NCBI GenBank assembly: GCA_019113145.1
Contig: DXHZ01000023.1
Span: 1-46,844, forward strand
Length of the DNA stretch: 46,844 bases
Direction: 5' to 3'
From: Candidatus Avanaerovorax faecigallinarum
GTDB lineage: Bacteria; Bacillota; Clostridia; Peptostreptococcales; Anaerovoracaceae
Both the position numbers and the translations under genes were made by a program. Shown piece by piece: positions 8,172-18,148 of this stretch. Position 1 is the first letter of the stretch; every line of letters begins with the position of its first letter. The notes beneath the pieces were generated by a model, which saw nothing but the letters and a program-made list of their open reading frames with translations, was not told the origin of the DNA and did not search any database.

Positions 8172-9011
8172 ATGATGAAGCCTGTTAAAATGGTGGCTTT
8201 GGACCTTGACGGCACGGCGCTGGATCCTTTTGGAAGAATAACGGAAAGAGAAGAGAGGGCCTTTAAAAGAGCCATGGACATGGGAGTTCACATAGTTGTG
8301 GCGACGGGAAGAGCTTTTCACTCCCTGCCCGAAAACGTGTTTTCCATAGGCGGCATAGAGTATGCCGTAACTTCCAACGGCGCTCAGGTTACGAGGCTTA
8401 AGGACAGAACTCTCATCTATGAAAACTGTATAGAAGCAGCCTCGGTAACGGAAATTGCGGATATTCTGGAGAAGGCCGGAGTGAGGGCGGAGGCATTTAC
8501 GGACGGAAGGGCGTATATAGACGTCAGCGAATTTAACGCCATAAAATCAGGAGAGATAATGACAAGAGACAGCGTATACGTGCTTTCTACGAGAAATCCC
8601 GTAAATGATATCTTTGCGTTCATGAGAGAACACAGAGACAGGATAGAGAACATATCCATAAACTATCCTTCCAATGAAGCAAAAGAGAAATTCTCAAGGG
8701 TGCTTAAGGAAATTCCCGGCGTGACGGTGACTACGTCATTTGCTCTGAACAATGAAATCGGAGGAGCCACCACAAGCAAGGCCGACGGACTTCTTCACCT
8801 TATGGAAAGGCTTGGAGTTACCGCGGGAGAGCTTATGGCGTGCGGAGACAGCCCTAACGACGGCGCCATGATAAGAATGGCCGAAATCGGCGTGGCTATG
8901 GGAAATGCCGATGATTCAGTGAAGGAAATGGCAGATTACGTGACCGGGACAAACGGTGAGGACGGGGTGGCTAAGGCCATTGAAAAGTTCGTCCTCGGTG
9001 AAGACAGATGA
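8172..9011 (+). CDS. Cof-type HAD-IIB phosphatase
   Basis: A 279-residue cytosolic phosphatase of the haloacid dehalogenase superfamily. Motif I DLDGTAL has the nucleophile D11 and acid D13. Motif II is VATGR, the Lys of motif III is in TSKADGL, and motif IV is GDSPNDGAMI. The large C2B cap between motifs places it in the Cof group, which act on sugar phosphates, flavin nucleotides or pyridoxal phosphate. The exact substrate cannot be deduced. It sits between the MBL hydrolase and the CYTH protein in a short operon. Confidence 0.88.
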   Translation: MMKPVKMVALDLDGTALDPFGRITEREERAFKRAMDMGVHIVVATGRAFHSLPENVFSIGGIEYAVTSNGAQVTRLKDRTLIYENCIEAASVTEIADILEKAGVRAEAFTDGRAYIDVSEFNAIKSGEIMTRDSVYVLSTRNPVNDIFAFMREHRDRIENISINYPSNEAKEKFSRVLKEIPGVTVTTSFALNNEIGGATTSKADGLLHLMERLGVTAGELMACGDSPNDGAMIRMAEIGVAMGNADDSVKEMADYVTGTNGEDGVAKAIEKFVLGEDR

Positions 9012-9028
9012 AAGGCAGGTGAGACGGA

Positions 9029-9649
9029 ATGGAGATAGAGCTTAAATATATTCTGGAGAAAAAAGAAGATGCGGACAGAATCTTCTCGGACGGGTTCATA
9101 AGGAGCATAACCGATGAGAACTCTGAAGAGGAGAACGACTACAGGGCCATATATTACGATACGGAGGACCGGCGCTTTTCCCGGGAGAACATGGTGCTGA
9201 GACTGAGGCAGGAAGGCAGACGGTACGTAGCCACCCTGAAGTGGAACGGGTTCAGCGATTCCGGATTTCACCAGAGAGAAGAGATAAACGTTCCTGTGGC
9301 AGACGCCGACCTGATGACCCACCCGACGGTGGAGGTATTTCACCAGAGCCAGATGATAGATGAACTGAGAAAGCTTCTGGGTGACAGGAAGCTTATTCCG
9401 GTGATGGAGATGAGGTTCAGGAGAAGGCAGATGAGACTGGATACGGGAAAATCCATATGCGAGCTTTCCGCCGACATAGGAAGTATAATATGCGGTGAAA
9501 AGACGGCGCCTGTTTCGGAGCTGGAACTTGAGCTTTATTCGGGAAGCAGGGAGGATATGGAGGCCTTAGGAGCCAAAATTTCCTCTAAATTCGGCCTTAA
9601 ACCGGGAGAAAAGAGTAAATTCAGACAGGGACTCGACCTGTTGGATTAG
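9029..9649 (+). CDS. CYTH domain protein (inorganic triphosphatase-like)
   Basis: A 206-residue CYTH (triphosphate tunnel) protein. The defining ExExK motif is at the very start (E2-I-E4-L-K6), and alternating charged strands follow, including YYDT, VLRLRQEGRRYVATLKWNG and SELELELYSG. Family members hydrolyse inorganic triphosphate or thiamine triphosphate with divalent metal. There is no CHAD domain, so this is the stand-alone form. It is the last gene before a strong terminator. Confidence 0.85.
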   Translation: MEIELKYILEKKEDADRIFSDGFIRSITDENSEEENDYRAIYYDTEDRRFSRENMVLRLRQEGRRYVATLKWNGFSDSGFHQREEINVPVADADLMTHPTVEVFHQSQMIDELRKLLGDRKLIPVMEMRFRRRQMRLDTGKSICELSADIGSIICGEKTAPVSELELELYSGSREDMEALGAKISSKFGLKPGEKSKFRQGLDLLD

Positions 9650-9658
9650 TTTTTTACG

Positions 9659-9685
9659 AAAAATGACTGTTTTACAGTCATTTTT
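9659..9685 (+). terminator. Intrinsic terminator after the CYTH gene
   Basis: A perfect 12-bp stem pairs AAAAATGACTGT (9659-9670) with ACAGTCATTTTT (9674-9685) around TTT. The A-run/T-run symmetry would let it work in both directions. Confidence 0.85.
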
Positions 9686-9696
9686 CTTGGTTTTTC

Positions 9697-9725
9697 TTTA
9701 CTTTAGATGGGTATAAGTGTATAAT
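9697..9725 (+). promoter_or_regulatory. Sigma-A promoter of the tig-clpP-clpX run
   Basis: TTTACT at 9697-9702 and a consensus TATAAT at 9720-9725 are separated by exactly 17 bases, about 75 bases before trigger factor. The same pair of hexamers and spacing occurs before the ferredoxin gene on the minus strand. I see no CIRCE or CtsR-like repeat here, so heat-shock control is not evident. Confidence 0.7.
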
Positions 9726-9801
9726 AATAGCTATTCGTGCCGTGCCTGACGGACGTATTTTATCATTATAAGTTAATCAATGCAGGAGGACATATATCTA
9801 A

Positions 9802-11133
9802 ATGAAGACTACATTTATTTCCAAAGAAAACAACGAAGTGAAGTTCAAAATGGAGTTCACTAAAGAAGAATTTAACGACGCCATAGTGGAAGCATATAAG
9901 GCGACTAAAAATCAGTTCGTAATCGATGGCTTCAGAAGAGGAAAGGCTCCGAGAAGCATTATTGAAAAGCACTACGGAGAAGGCGTATTCTTCGAAGACG
10001 CTATAAACAGCATGCTTGACACCGGATACCCTCAGGCAGTCAAGGAGCTGGAGCTTGAAGTAATAGACAGACCTGACATGGACTTTGAGGAAATCGCGAA
10101 GGATAAGGACGTTGTGGTTAACGTAACCGTTGCCGTATACCCTGTGGTAGAGGTTAAGGACTACATGGGAGTTGAGGTGGAGCAACCTGAGTTTACAGCT
10201 GACGAAGCCGATGCGGATAAAGAACTTGAGTCCATGAGAAAGAGAAACGCCCGCATGATTGTGGCCGAAAGAGCCGCAGAGGACGGAGATACTGTTATCC
10301 TGGACTATGCAGGATTTGTCGGCGACGAACAGTTCGAAGGAGGTACCGCAGAGAGCCAGGAGCTTAAGCTTGGTTCCGGAATGTTCATCCCGGGCTTTGA
10401 GGAGCAGCTTGTAGGCGTTAAGGCGGGAGAGAAGAAAGACGTTAAGGTTACCTTCCCTGAGGAGTATCACGCAGAGAACCTTGCCGGAAAGGAAGCAGTA
10501 TTCCACTGCACCGTTCATGAGGTAAAGGAAGAGCAGCTTCCTGAGCTTGACGATGAGTTTGCAAAGGACGTAAGCGAGTACGATACCCTTAAGGAACTTA
10601 AGGACTCCATCATCGAGAGAAACGAGAAGATGGCGGCAGACCGCTCCGTAAACGCAGGCAAGGACGCCGTTATAAAGAAGGTTTACGAGCTGAACAAGCC
10701 TGAAGTTCCCCGCGTAATGGTAGAGGACGAAATGGACAGAATGATGCAGGAGATAGATCAGGAACTGAGATATCAGGGAATGAACCTCCAGCAGTACCTG
10801 GGCTTCATCGGTCAGGACTACAATGCATTCAGAGAGGACGCAAGGGAGAATGCCACCGAGAAGGTGGGAACCAGACTGGTTCTCATGTCCATAGTTGACG
10901 CAGAAAATGTAGAAATCAGCGAAGAAGAGCTTGAGGCCGAACTGAAGAACCTGGCAGAGGCATATAAGAGCGACGTGGATAAGGTGAAGGAAATGATCGG
11001 CGAAGACGGCATGGTTTACTTCAAGAAGGACATGCAGCTTAAGAAAGTCATCGATCTTCTCTACGACAAGGCCAGTGTTAAGAAGGTTAAGCCGGAAGAA
11101 ATCAAGCCGGAAGTTACCGAGGTGGAGAAATAA
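9802..11133 (+). CDS. tig: Trigger factor (ribosome-associated chaperone)
   Basis: Trigger factor, 443 residues, binds ribosomal protein L23 at the exit tunnel and shelters nascent chains. The N-terminal ribosome-binding signature GFRRGKAP is at 43-50. A central FKBP-type prolyl isomerase domain runs from about 160 to 245 ([13 protein letters not shown] through [16 protein letters not shown]). A long helical C-terminal arm domain completes the protein. Length is normal for the family. Its stop overlaps the first base of the clpP start, giving translational coupling, and tig-clpP-clpX is a widely conserved bacterial order. Confidence 0.97.
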   Translation: MKTTFISKENNEVKFKMEFTKEEFNDAIVEAYKATKNQFVIDGFRRGKAPRSIIEKHYGEGVFFEDAINSMLDTGYPQAVKELELEVIDRPDMDFEEIAKDKDVVVNVTVAVYPVVEVKDYMGVEVEQPEFTADEADADKELESMRKRNARMIVAERAAEDGDTVILDYAGFVGDEQFEGGTAESQELKLGSGMFIPGFEEQLVGVKAGEKKDVKVTFPEEYHAENLAGKEAVFHCTVHEVKEEQLPELDDEFAKDVSEYDTLKELKDSIIERNEKMAADRSVNAGKDAVIKKVYELNKPEVPRVMVEDEMDRMMQEIDQELRYQGMNLQQYLGFIGQDYNAFREDARENATEKVGTRLVLMSIVDAENVEISEEELEAELKNLAEAYKSDVDKVKEMIGEDGMVYFKKDMQLKKVIDLLYDKASVKKVKPEEIKPEVTEVEK

Positions 11134-11714
11134 TGGCGCTTGTACCATACGTAATTGAGCAGACGGGAATGGGAGAAAGATCCTATGACATATATTCCAG
11201 ACTGCTTAAGGACAGAATCATATTTCTGGATCAGGAGATAGACGACCACGTTGCAAGTCTTGTGGTCGCACAGCTTCTCTTTCTTGAAGCCGAGGATCCG
11301 GATAAGGATATATGCATATATATAAACAGCCCCGGCGGTTCCGTTACCGCCGGTATGGCTATTTACGACACCATGAAATACATAAAGCCTGACGTATCTA
11401 CTATCTGCGTGGGACTCGCCGCAAGCATGGGAGCTTTTCTTCTTTCATCGGGAACGAAGGGAAAGAGATTCGCTCTTCCTAACGCGGAGGTTATGATTCA
11501 TCAGCCTCTGGGAGGGGCCAGAGGACAGGCGTCCGATATCAAGATTCACGCCGAGTGGATTCTGAGAACCAGAGAAAATCTGAACAGAATCTTAAGTGAG
11601 AACACGGGAAAGCCTGTGGATGTAATAGCTGTGGATACGGACAGAGATAACTTTATGACCGCGGACGAAGCCGTAGAGTACGGTCTCATAGACAAGGTCA
11701 TAGAAAAAAGATAA
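11133..11714 (+). CDS. clpP: ATP-dependent Clp protease proteolytic subunit
   Basis: ClpP, 193 residues, forms the double-heptamer peptidase chamber fed by ClpX. The catalytic triad is complete: S98 in [10 protein letters not shown]123 in MIHQPLGG and D172 in TDRDNFM. The N-terminal axial-loop region and the handle helix are present and length is typical. It overlaps the tig stop by one base and is followed 19 bases later by clpX. Regulation appears to be by the tig promoter; no separate promoter is visible. Confidence 0.97.
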   Translation: MALVPYVIEQTGMGERSYDIYSRLLKDRIIFLDQEIDDHVASLVVAQLLFLEAEDPDKDICIYINSPGGSVTAGMAIYDTMKYIKPDVSTICVGLAASMGAFLLSSGTKGKRFALPNAEVMIHQPLGGARGQASDIKIHAEWILRTRENLNRILSENTGKPVDVIAVDTDRDNFMTADEAVEYGLIDKVIEKR

Positions 11715-11733
11715 AAAGGAGGGGAATAGGGTC

Positions 11734-12993
11734 ATGACAGACAGAATGAATCCTGAACATCAGCTTCACTGCTCATTCTGCGGCAAGCCTCAGAGCCAGG
11801 TGAAAAGACTTATCGCAGGGCCTGACGTTTACATATGCGACGAATGTGTAGAAATGTGCATGGATATTATTAGCGAGGCTCTTGACGTGGAGAAGGCCGG
11901 AACCGGGACCCGATACGACCTTCCGAAGCCGAAGGATATTTTCGGTTATCTGTCGGAATATGTCATCGGACAGGACGATGCGAAGAAATCACTGGCAGTG
12001 GCAGTATATAATCACTACAAGAGAATAAACGGTCTTTCCGAAAGGGATAAGGACGAGGTTGAGCTTCAGAAGAGCAATATAGTTATGATAGGACCTACCG
12101 GATCCGGCAAGACTCTGCTTGCACAGTCTCTTGCCAAGATTCTTGACGTGCCGTTTGCCATAGCGGATGCTACAGCGCTGACGGAAGCCGGATACGTGGG
12201 GGAGGACGTGGAGAACATTCTCTTAAGACTTCTTCAGGCGGCCGACTGGGATATAGAAAAGGCGCAGAAGGGCATAATATATGTAGATGAGATTGATAAG
12301 ATTGCAAGGAAATCAGAGAACCCGTCCATAACCAGAGATGTCAGCGGAGAAGGCGTTCAGCAGGCCCTTTTGAAGATTCTTGAAGGCACGGTCGCCAACG
12401 TTCCGCCTCAGGGAGGAAGAAAACATCCTCATCAGGAGTTTATTCCCTTTGACACCACCAACGTGCTGTTCATATGCGGCGGAGCATTCTCAGGTCTCGA
12501 TAAGATAATTCAGAGACGTCAGGGAGAGAAGGTAATAGGTTTCAATTCCGACGTAAAGCCGAAAGCCGCAGAGGAAAAGGCAATCCTGAAGGACGTCCGT
12601 CCCGAGGACCTTCTCAAGTTCGGTCTCATTCCCGAGTTCATCGGAAGACTTCCTGTAATAGTAACTCTCGACGAGCTTGACGAGGACGCCCTGGTTCGCA
12701 TAATGAAGGAACCGAAGAACGCTCTCGTAAAACAGTATAAGAAGCTGTTCGATCTTGACGGCGTGGAGCTTTCCGTAAGCGACGAAGCGGTGAGAGCCAT
12801 AGCGAGAAAGGCCATAGAGAGAAAGACGGGAGCCAGAGGTCTCCGCAGCATATTCGAGAAGGCTATGAACGACATCATGTACGAGATACCTTCAAGGCCC
12901 GACGTGACAAAGTGTGTAGTAACCAGGGACACCATAGAAAAGGGAAGGCAGCCTAAGCTCGTATCGGAGCAGCTGCCGGAGAAGTGTTCGTAA
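11734..12993 (+). CDS. clpX: Clp protease ATPase subunit ClpX
   Basis: ClpX, 419 residues, is the AAA+ unfoldase that recognises tagged substrates and threads them into ClpP. The N-terminal zinc-binding domain has C13, C16, C35 and C38. Walker A is GPTGSGKT, Walker B with the following Glu is [11 protein letters not shown], the pore loop is AGYVGED, and a second pore motif is RKHPHQEF. Sensor 2 lies in TGARGLRSI. It follows clpP in the same operon with an AGGAGGG site. Confidence 0.97.
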   Translation: MTDRMNPEHQLHCSFCGKPQSQVKRLIAGPDVYICDECVEMCMDIISEALDVEKAGTGTRYDLPKPKDIFGYLSEYVIGQDDAKKSLAVAVYNHYKRINGLSERDKDEVELQKSNIVMIGPTGSGKTLLAQSLAKILDVPFAIADATALTEAGYVGEDVENILLRLLQAADWDIEKAQKGIIYVDEIDKIARKSENPSITRDVSGEGVQQALLKILEGTVANVPPQGGRKHPHQEFIPFDTTNVLFICGGAFSGLDKIIQRRQGEKVIGFNSDVKPKAAEEKAILKDVRPEDLLKFGLIPEFIGRLPVIVTLDELDEDALVRIMKEPKNALVKQYKKLFDLDGVELSVSDEAVRAIARKAIERKTGARGLRSIFEKAMNDIMYEIPSRPDVTKCVVTRDTIEKGRQPKLVSEQLPEKCS

Positions 12994-13003
12994 AGTAAAT
13001 ACC

Positions 13004-13076
13004 GGGCGAAAGCCCTTTTGACTGGAGGCGGCTATCATGTCGCTCCTTGTCATATATTGCAGGCGGATTTCCCGCC
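13004..13076 (+). other. Two small hairpins between clpX and lon
   Basis: GGGC at 13004-13007 pairs with GCCC at 13012-13015 across a GAAA loop and is followed by TTTT, a weak terminator form. GGCGG at 13062-13066 pairs with CCGCC at 13072-13076. They may lower read-through into lon. No operator repeat is seen. Confidence 0.35.
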
Positions 13077-13105
13077 TTGCGCAAAATAAGAAAGGAGGGA
13101 AAATC

Positions 13106-15580
13106 ATGGGTGACGATATTAAAAAAGTTTTTGAGAGAATAGAAGACGCTCTCAAGGACACGGGGAGAGATTACATGGAGGAAAACGCACCGGAACAGGA
13201 AACCGGCGATGCAGCCGACAAAGACATGGACGATGTGGCCGGCCGGACTTCGGAAAAGGTCTATCCCTGCGTACCTCTGAGAGGAGTTACCATATTTCCT
13301 AACACGGTCATTCACTTTGACATAGGAAGAGATAAATCCATAAGAGCGCTGGAAAGCGCCATGGCCAGAGACAAGATACTTTTTGTGACAAGCCAGAAGG
13401 ATGATAACATCCTGATTCCTACCTTTGACGACCTTTACAGTCTGGGAACCGTAGTCAGGGTAAAGCAGATGCTTAAAATAAACGGCGATGCAGTCAGAGT
13501 GCTGGTGGAGGGACTCGAAAGAGCCAGAATAAAGGAGCCTGTTACAGAGGAAAGCTTCATGACCTGCACTCTTGCGGAAATCCCTGAATCCATAGAAGAT
13601 GCAGGACTTACGGTGGAGGAAAAGGCTGCCGTAAGGATGGCGAGAGACCTGTTCATAGAGTATGCGGCTCTTACCGGAAGAATTTCCGATGATATGGTGG
13701 ATAAGATAGTATCGACGGTAAGTCCGGGGAAATTCTGCGACAAAGCCGCCAGCGAGGTTGCGGTGACTACGGCTGTAAAGCAGCAGCTTCTCGATTCTTT
13801 CCCGTTCGGAGAGAGAATTCAGCTTCTGGTTAAGACCTTAACGGAGGAGAACCAGATAGCTGTAATGGAAAAGCAGCTGAACCAGAAGGTCAAGGAGAAC
13901 GTAGATACCAACCAGAGAGAGTATTTCCTGAAGGAGAGAATGAAAGCCATTCAGGAGGAACTTGGTGCTGACGAGGACCCGACCCAGGAAGCCGATCAGT
14001 GGCTGAAGAAGCTGAACGAGCTTAAGCTGGACGAGACTACTGACGAGAAGATAAGAAAAGAAATAAAACGCTTTACGCGAATGATGCCGTCCTCGGCCGA
14101 AAGCAGCGTCATAAGAAATTACGTTGAAACGCTCCTCGACCTTCCGTGGAATGAGGCGTCCAGGGTGAATGCCAACCTTAAGAAGGCTGAAAAGATTCTG
14201 GAAAAGGAGCATTACGGTCTTAAGAACGTCAAGGAGAGAATCATAGAGTATCTTGCGGTAATTCACCTTGCCAAAGAACTTAAAGGACCTATCATCTGCC
14301 TCGTGGGCCCTCCGGGAGTGGGAAAGACATCTATCGCAAAATCCGTAGCTAATGCCACCGGAAGGAAGTTCATAAGGATGAGCCTGGGCGGCGTAAGAGA
14401 CGAAGCGGAGATAAGAGGCCACAGAAGAACATACATAGGAGCAATTCCGGGAAGAATCATAACCGGAATAAAGGAATCCGGTGTGAATAATCCTGTATTC
14501 TTATTTGACGAAATAGATAAAATAGGCGCAGATTTCAAAGGAGATCCTTCATCGGCGCTTCTGGAAGTGCTCGACCCGGAGCAGAACAAGACCTTTACGG
14601 ATCACTATCTGGAAGTACCTTTCGACCTTTCCAAAGTTCTCTTCATAACTACGGCAAACGCCATAGACACCATTCCGCGGCCGCTTCTTGACAGAATGGA
14701 GGTCATAGAGGTCAGCGGATATACCGAAGAGGACAAGGTGAAAATAGCCAGGGATTACCTGATTCCAAAGCAGGTCAAGGAGCACGGACTTAAGAAGGAC
14801 AGTGTAAAGATATCCGAAAACGCCCTTCGCGACATCATAAACTACTATACCAGAGAGTCGGGCGTGAGAAATCTGGAAAGAGAAATCGCATCCATATGCA
14901 GGAAAACCGCAAGGCGCATAGTCACCTCTAAAACAAAGAGTGCGTCGGTTACGCCTAAGAATCTTGAAAAATACCTGGGGAAAAAGAAGTTCCACTATGA
15001 TATTGTCGAAGGCGAAAGTGAAGTCGGCGTGGTTACGGGAATGGCATGGACCACGGTTGGAGGAGACACTCTTTCCATCGAGGCGGCGATTCTTCCGGGA
15101 AGCGGAAGGCTTTCCCTCACCGGCCAGCTGGGCGACGTGATGCAGGAATCGGCAAAGGCCGGAGTAAGCTATATAAGGTCAGTTGCGGAAAAACTCGGGA
15201 TAGAAGAGGATTTCTACAAAAAATACGACCTTCACATTCACGTTCCTGAAGGAGCGGTTCCGAAAGACGGCCCGTCTGCCGGTGTGACAATGTTCACTGC
15301 TGTGGTATCCGCACTCACCGGTGTTCCTGTAAGAAAGGACATTGCCATGACGGGAGAGATTACGTTAAGAGGCAAAGTCCTCCCGGTAGGAGGAATCAGG
15401 GAAAAGGTGCTTGCGGCTCACAGGGCCGGAGCGCGAACCATTCTTCTTCCGGAGGAGAATATGAAGGATGTGGAGGAAATACCTGCTTCCGTGAGAAAGC
15501 AGCTGAAATTCATACCACTGAAAACAGCTTTTGACGCCCTGGATGAGGCGCTGGACAGGAGAGAAAATGAGGATAGTTAA
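13106..15580 (+). CDS. lon: ATP-dependent protease Lon
   Basis: Lon, 824 residues, is a cytosolic AAA+ protease that degrades misfolded and regulatory proteins. The N-terminal LON domain begins near residue 45 ([17 protein letters not shown]). The AAA module has Walker [10 protein letters not shown] and Walker [11 protein letters not shown]. The C-terminal protease has the Ser-Lys dyad S724 (PKDGPSAG) and K767 (GGIREK), 43 residues apart as in the family. About 45 residues of acidic sequence precede the LON domain, slightly longer than usual. ATG 13106 has AGGAGGG at 13093-13099; an upstream in-frame ATG at 13037 would add 23 unconserved residues. The stop lies inside engB, which overlaps by 14 bases. 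Confidence 0.97.
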   Translation: MGDDIKKVFERIEDALKDTGRDYMEENAPEQETGDAADKDMDDVAGRTSEKVYPCVPLRGVTIFPNTVIHFDIGRDKSIRALESAMARDKILFVTSQKDDNILIPTFDDLYSLGTVVRVKQMLKINGDAVRVLVEGLERARIKEPVTEESFMTCTLAEIPESIEDAGLTVEEKAAVRMARDLFIEYAALTGRISDDMVDKIVSTVSPGKFCDKAASEVAVTTAVKQQLLDSFPFGERIQLLVKTLTEENQIAVMEKQLNQKVKENVDTNQREYFLKERMKAIQEELGADEDPTQEADQWLKKLNELKLDETTDEKIRKEIKRFTRMMPSSAESSVIRNYVETLLDLPWNEASRVNANLKKAEKILEKEHYGLKNVKERIIEYLAVIHLAKELKGPIICLVGPPGVGKTSIAKSVANATGRKFIRMSLGGVRDEAEIRGHRRTYIGAIPGRIITGIKESGVNNPVFLFDEIDKIGADFKGDPSSALLEVLDPEQNKTFTDHYLEVPFDLSKVLFITTANAIDTIPRPLLDRMEVIEVSGYTEEDKVKIARDYLIPKQVKEHGLKKDSVKISENALRDIINYYTRESGVRNLEREIASICRKTARRIVTSKTKSASVTPKNLEKYLGKKKFHYDIVEGESEVGVVTGMAWTTVGGDTLSIEAAILPGSGRLSLTGQLGDVMQESAKAGVSYIRSVAEKLGIEEDFYKKYDLHIHVPEGAVPKDGPSAGVTMFTAVVSALTGVPVRKDIAMTGEITLRGKVLPVGGIREKVLAAHRAGARTILLPEENMKDVEEIPASVRKQLKFIPLKTAFDALDEALDRRENEDS

Positions 15581-16172
15581 ATCGGAGCTTCAGGCAGTGG
15601 CTGTAAAGCCCGCCCAGTATCCGGCGGACGACATGCCGGAAATCGCCTTTGCGGGAAGATCTAACGTTGGAAAGAGCTCCCTTCTCAACCTTCTTACGGG
15701 GAGGAAGAGTCTGGCGAGAGTGAGCGCCAGCCCCGGAAAGACGCGAACGATAAATTTTTACCTCATAAATGACACTTTTCGTATAGTAGACCTTCCGGGA
15801 TACGGCTATGCAAAAGCGGCAAAATCTGTAACTGAGAACTGGGGCCGGATGATGGAAAGCTATCTTTCGGGACGAGAGGGCCTTCTCAAGGTGGTTCAGC
15901 TGGTGGATATCCGCCATGAGCCTACGGCCCAGGACGTTCAGATGTACGAGTATCTTAGGCATTACGGCCTCGATGGAATAGTGGTTGCGACCAAAGCGGA
16001 CAAGATTTCCGGAAGTCAGAGGTCAAAATGCATAAGCGCTATAAGAAAGAAGCTGAGTCTTACGGTGGAGGATACGGTAATCCCGGTATCCGCCCTTAAA
16101 AAAACCGGAAACGATGCGCTTCTGGATTACATAGAAAACCTTATAAACAATAATGGGAACATTTCCGAATAA
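15567..16172 (+). CDS. engB: Ribosome biogenesis GTPase EngB (YsxC/YihA)
   Basis: EngB, 201 residues, is an essential GTPase of large-subunit assembly. G1 is GRSNVGKSS at 30-38, G3 is DLPGYGYA, G4 is TKADK, and the G2 region has the KTRTIN pattern of the YihA group. The start overlaps the lon end by 14 bases, an arrangement common in Firmicutes. ATG 15567 is preceded by AGGAGAG; a longer upstream reading would lie entirely inside lon and add unconserved residues. Confidence 0.95.
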   Translation: MRIVKSELQAVAVKPAQYPADDMPEIAFAGRSNVGKSSLLNLLTGRKSLARVSASPGKTRTINFYLINDTFRIVDLPGYGYAKAAKSVTENWGRMMESYLSGREGLLKVVQLVDIRHEPTAQDVQMYEYLRHYGLDGIVVATKADKISGSQRSKCISAIRKKLSLTVEDTVIPVSALKKTGNDALLDYIENLINNNGNISE

Positions 16173-16208
16173 TGGAAGGTTTTCGGACGAAAATATTAAA
16201 AAAAATCC

Positions 16209-16238
16209 GTGACAGAAGTGCCTTTCGAGGTGTAAAAT
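16209..16238 (+). promoter_or_regulatory. Possible promoter for hpt
   Basis: GTGACA at 16209-16214 and TAAAAT at 16233-16238 are separated by 18 bases, just upstream of the hpt ribosome binding site (GGAGG). It fits sigma-A moderately. Confidence 0.4.
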
Positions 16239-16262
16239 CAAATAGTAGGACGGAGGTTAATA

Positions 16263-16793
16263 ATGAAGGAAAACATAGCCGTAGGGAAGGTTCTCTATAC
16301 GAGGGAGGAAATAGAAAACCGTGCCAGAGAGCTGGGAAAACAGATTTCTGGGGATTACGCCGGAGAAGAACTTATTCTTCTCGGTACCCTTAAGGGAGCG
16401 GTGATGTGGATGGCGGATCTGATGAAGGAAATTACAGTCGACACTAAAATCGACTTCATCTCAGCCAGCAGCTATGGTTCGGGAACCACCAGCAGCGGCG
16501 TAGTCAAGGTTACCAAGGATGTCGACATGGATCTGTATCGTAAGAACATACTCATAGTCGAAGATATCGTGGATACGGGGACGACTCTTAAATTCCTGAA
16601 GGAATACCTGGAGGACAGAAACCCTAAGAGCGTAAAAATCTGCACACTTCTCGACAAGCCGTCCAGAAGGAAGGCTGAGGTGTATGCCGACTATATCGGA
16701 TTCACGGTGGACGACCTCTTTATTATAGGATACGGTCTGGACTACGATCAGAAGTACAGAAACCTGCCATACGTGGGGTATCTGGAGAACTGA
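16263..16793 (+). CDS. hpt: Hypoxanthine phosphoribosyltransferase
   Basis: Purine salvage enzyme of 176 residues that joins hypoxanthine or guanine to PRPP, giving IMP or GMP. The PRPP-binding motif is VEDIVDTGTTL, with its acidic pair at E100-D101. The PPi loop GTLKGA is at 41-46, the flexible loop with SSYGSGTTSSG is at 69-79, and the C-terminal DYDQKYRNLPYVG segment is diagnostic for the Hpt family. Length is typical. The distant BMP-type importer at 37205-42337 could supply nucleosides to such salvage, but the genes are not linked in an operon. Confidence 0.95.
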   Translation: MKENIAVGKVLYTREEIENRARELGKQISGDYAGEELILLGTLKGAVMWMADLMKEITVDTKIDFISASSYGSGTTSSGVVKVTKDVDMDLYRKNILIVEDIVDTGTTLKFLKEYLEDRNPKSVKICTLLDKPSRRKAEVYADYIGFTVDDLFIIGYGLDYDQKYRNLPYVGYLEN

Positions 16794-16831
16794 CATAATC
16801 ATAATACATTAACGAAAGAAGGAGAAATAAA

Positions 16832-17404
16832 ATGGGTTACACAGTACCAATCGGAATTTCCAACAAACACGTGCATTTAAGCCAGGAGCATCTTGAGATT
16901 CTCTTCGGAAAGGGTCATGAGCTCACTCCTACCAAGCCTTTAAAGCAGCCTAATCAGTTTGCGGCAGAGGAAAAGGTCGATATCGTAGGGCCTAAGAGAA
17001 CCCTTACCGGTATCAGAGTTCTGGGACCTGTAAGAGCTGAAACTCAGGTCGAACTTGCGCTTACCGATGCCAGAACCATCGGAATCGCAGCTCCGGTAAG
17101 AGAGTCCGGAAAGCTTGAGGGAACTCCGGGATGTAAACTCATAGGACCTTGCGGAGAAATAGAACTTGATCACGGCGTTATCGCAGCTCTTCGTCACGTT
17201 CATTTAAATGACGAGCAGGCTGCAGAAGCCGGAGTAAAGGACGGCGAAATCGTCAGCATCAGAATCGGAGGAGAAAGAGGACTGGTATTCGATAACGTCC
17301 TTGCCAGAGTCGGCTCCAAGCATTTCAGAGAAGTGCATCTTGACACGGATGAGGGAAACGCAGCAGGCTGCGGAAACGACACGGTTTGCGAAATAATTAA
17401 ATAA
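16832..17404 (+). CDS. pduL: PduL-type phosphate acyltransferase (phosphotransacylase)
   Basis: A 190-residue PduL family enzyme, which swaps CoA and phosphate on short acyl groups (propanoyl or acetyl), a step toward acetate/propionate formation with ATP yield. Zinc-ligand His motifs are visible: KHVHLS (H13, H15) and RHVHLND. The two halves each show the PduL barrel pattern (VPIGISNKHVHL, GPKRTLTGIRVLGPVR). The protein begins at the catalytic domain with no long N-terminal encapsulation peptide, and no microcompartment shell genes are near, so it is probably a free cytosolic enzyme that may serve as the main acetyl-phosphate route. A terminator follows. Confidence 0.92.
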   Translation: MGYTVPIGISNKHVHLSQEHLEILFGKGHELTPTKPLKQPNQFAAEEKVDIVGPKRTLTGIRVLGPVRAETQVELALTDARTIGIAAPVRESGKLEGTPGCKLIGPCGEIELDHGVIAALRHVHLNDEQAAEAGVKDGEIVSIRIGGERGLVFDNVLARVGSKHFREVHLDTDEGNAAGCGNDTVCEIIK

Positions 17405-17419
17405 ATGCACTTTAAGCGG

Positions 17420-17453
17420 TGGGGCTGTGCCTTTATAGTGCAGCCCCATTTTG
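17420..17453 (+). terminator. Intrinsic terminator after pduL
   Basis: TGGGGCTG at 17420-17427 pairs with CAGCCCCA at 17441-17448 and the stem extends inward by G-T pairs; TTTT follows closely. Confidence 0.75.
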
Positions 17454-17472
17454 GATATAGAGGAGGAAGCAC

Positions 17473-18132
17473 ATGAGAAAGTTCAACTATGCGTCATCCA
17501 TCCTTGCAGCAGTGTTTATACCCCTGATGATCCTTATTCTCAGCTCGAACATCGTGCTGAGAATATCCGAAACCTACGTGTACCACTTTAACGACAGCCG
17601 TGCAACGGCGGGACTTGCGTACAATGTTACCGGTTCGGAATTTGCGGATGAAATAGCCGGATACTGGTCGTCCTTTGGCGGTGAATTTCAGGTATATGAC
17701 GACAACGGCAGATTCAGCGACCCTATTTTTGACGATAAGGAAACAGAAGCCATGAGGAAGGCGAAAATTGCGGTGAACCTCCATCTGCTCCTGGGAATTC
17801 TTTCCGGAGCCGTTGGCCTTGCTTTCTATACGTATCTGTACAGAAAGGGATACCGGGAGGCATTGAGGAAGCGCGGTTTTCTGGCGGCGGGCATAACGGC
17901 CGTACTGATAATAATTCAGGATATACTCATTTCCACAGGAAGCTTCAGAGCGATGCTGTACGACAGACTGATAGGCGTGGAACTTGACGATAAATCTGTT
18001 CTCGTCGTACTGCTTGGAAGTCCTTTTTATAAGACTTTCATCATCTTTTCCAGCGTGCTCGGTCTGGCGCTTCTGGGAATATTCATTTACATACACTACA
18101 ATCTTACGAAAGCAAAGCGTATATTTTACTGA
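17473..18132 (+). CDS. Four-helix integral membrane protein, possibly DUF1461/Lit-like
   Basis: A 219-residue membrane protein of uncertain function. Predicted helices are near 9-32, 103-124, 137-157 and 185-210, with an external segment of about 70 residues between helices 1 and 2. This topology and size match the DUF1461 family, some members of which (Lit) are lipoprotein intramolecular transacylases. I do not see the His-rich segments I would expect before committing to that activity; the only notable His in a helix region is in VNLHLLLG. AGGAGG at 17460-17465 supports the ATG. The DJ-1 gene follows after 16 bases. Confidence 0.6.
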   Translation: MRKFNYASSILAAVFIPLMILILSSNIVLRISETYVYHFNDSRATAGLAYNVTGSEFADEIAGYWSSFGGEFQVYDDNGRFSDPIFDDKETEAMRKAKIAVNLHLLLGILSGAVGLAFYTYLYRKGYREALRKRGFLAAGITAVLIIIQDILISTGSFRAMLYDRLIGVELDDKSVLVVLLGSPFYKTFIIFSSVLGLALLGIFIYIHYNLTKAKRIFY

Positions 18133-18148
18133 TATTGGGAGAGAACGA

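Noticed and set aside
9766..11148. A 460-residue open frame antisense to trigger factor
   Set aside because: Leucine/valine/histidine-rich translation without domains; the sense strand encodes complete tig with promoter and binding site.
16832..17404. Part of a bacterial microcompartment locus
   Set aside because: PduL alone is not evidence; no shell protein or signature enzyme gene is nearby.
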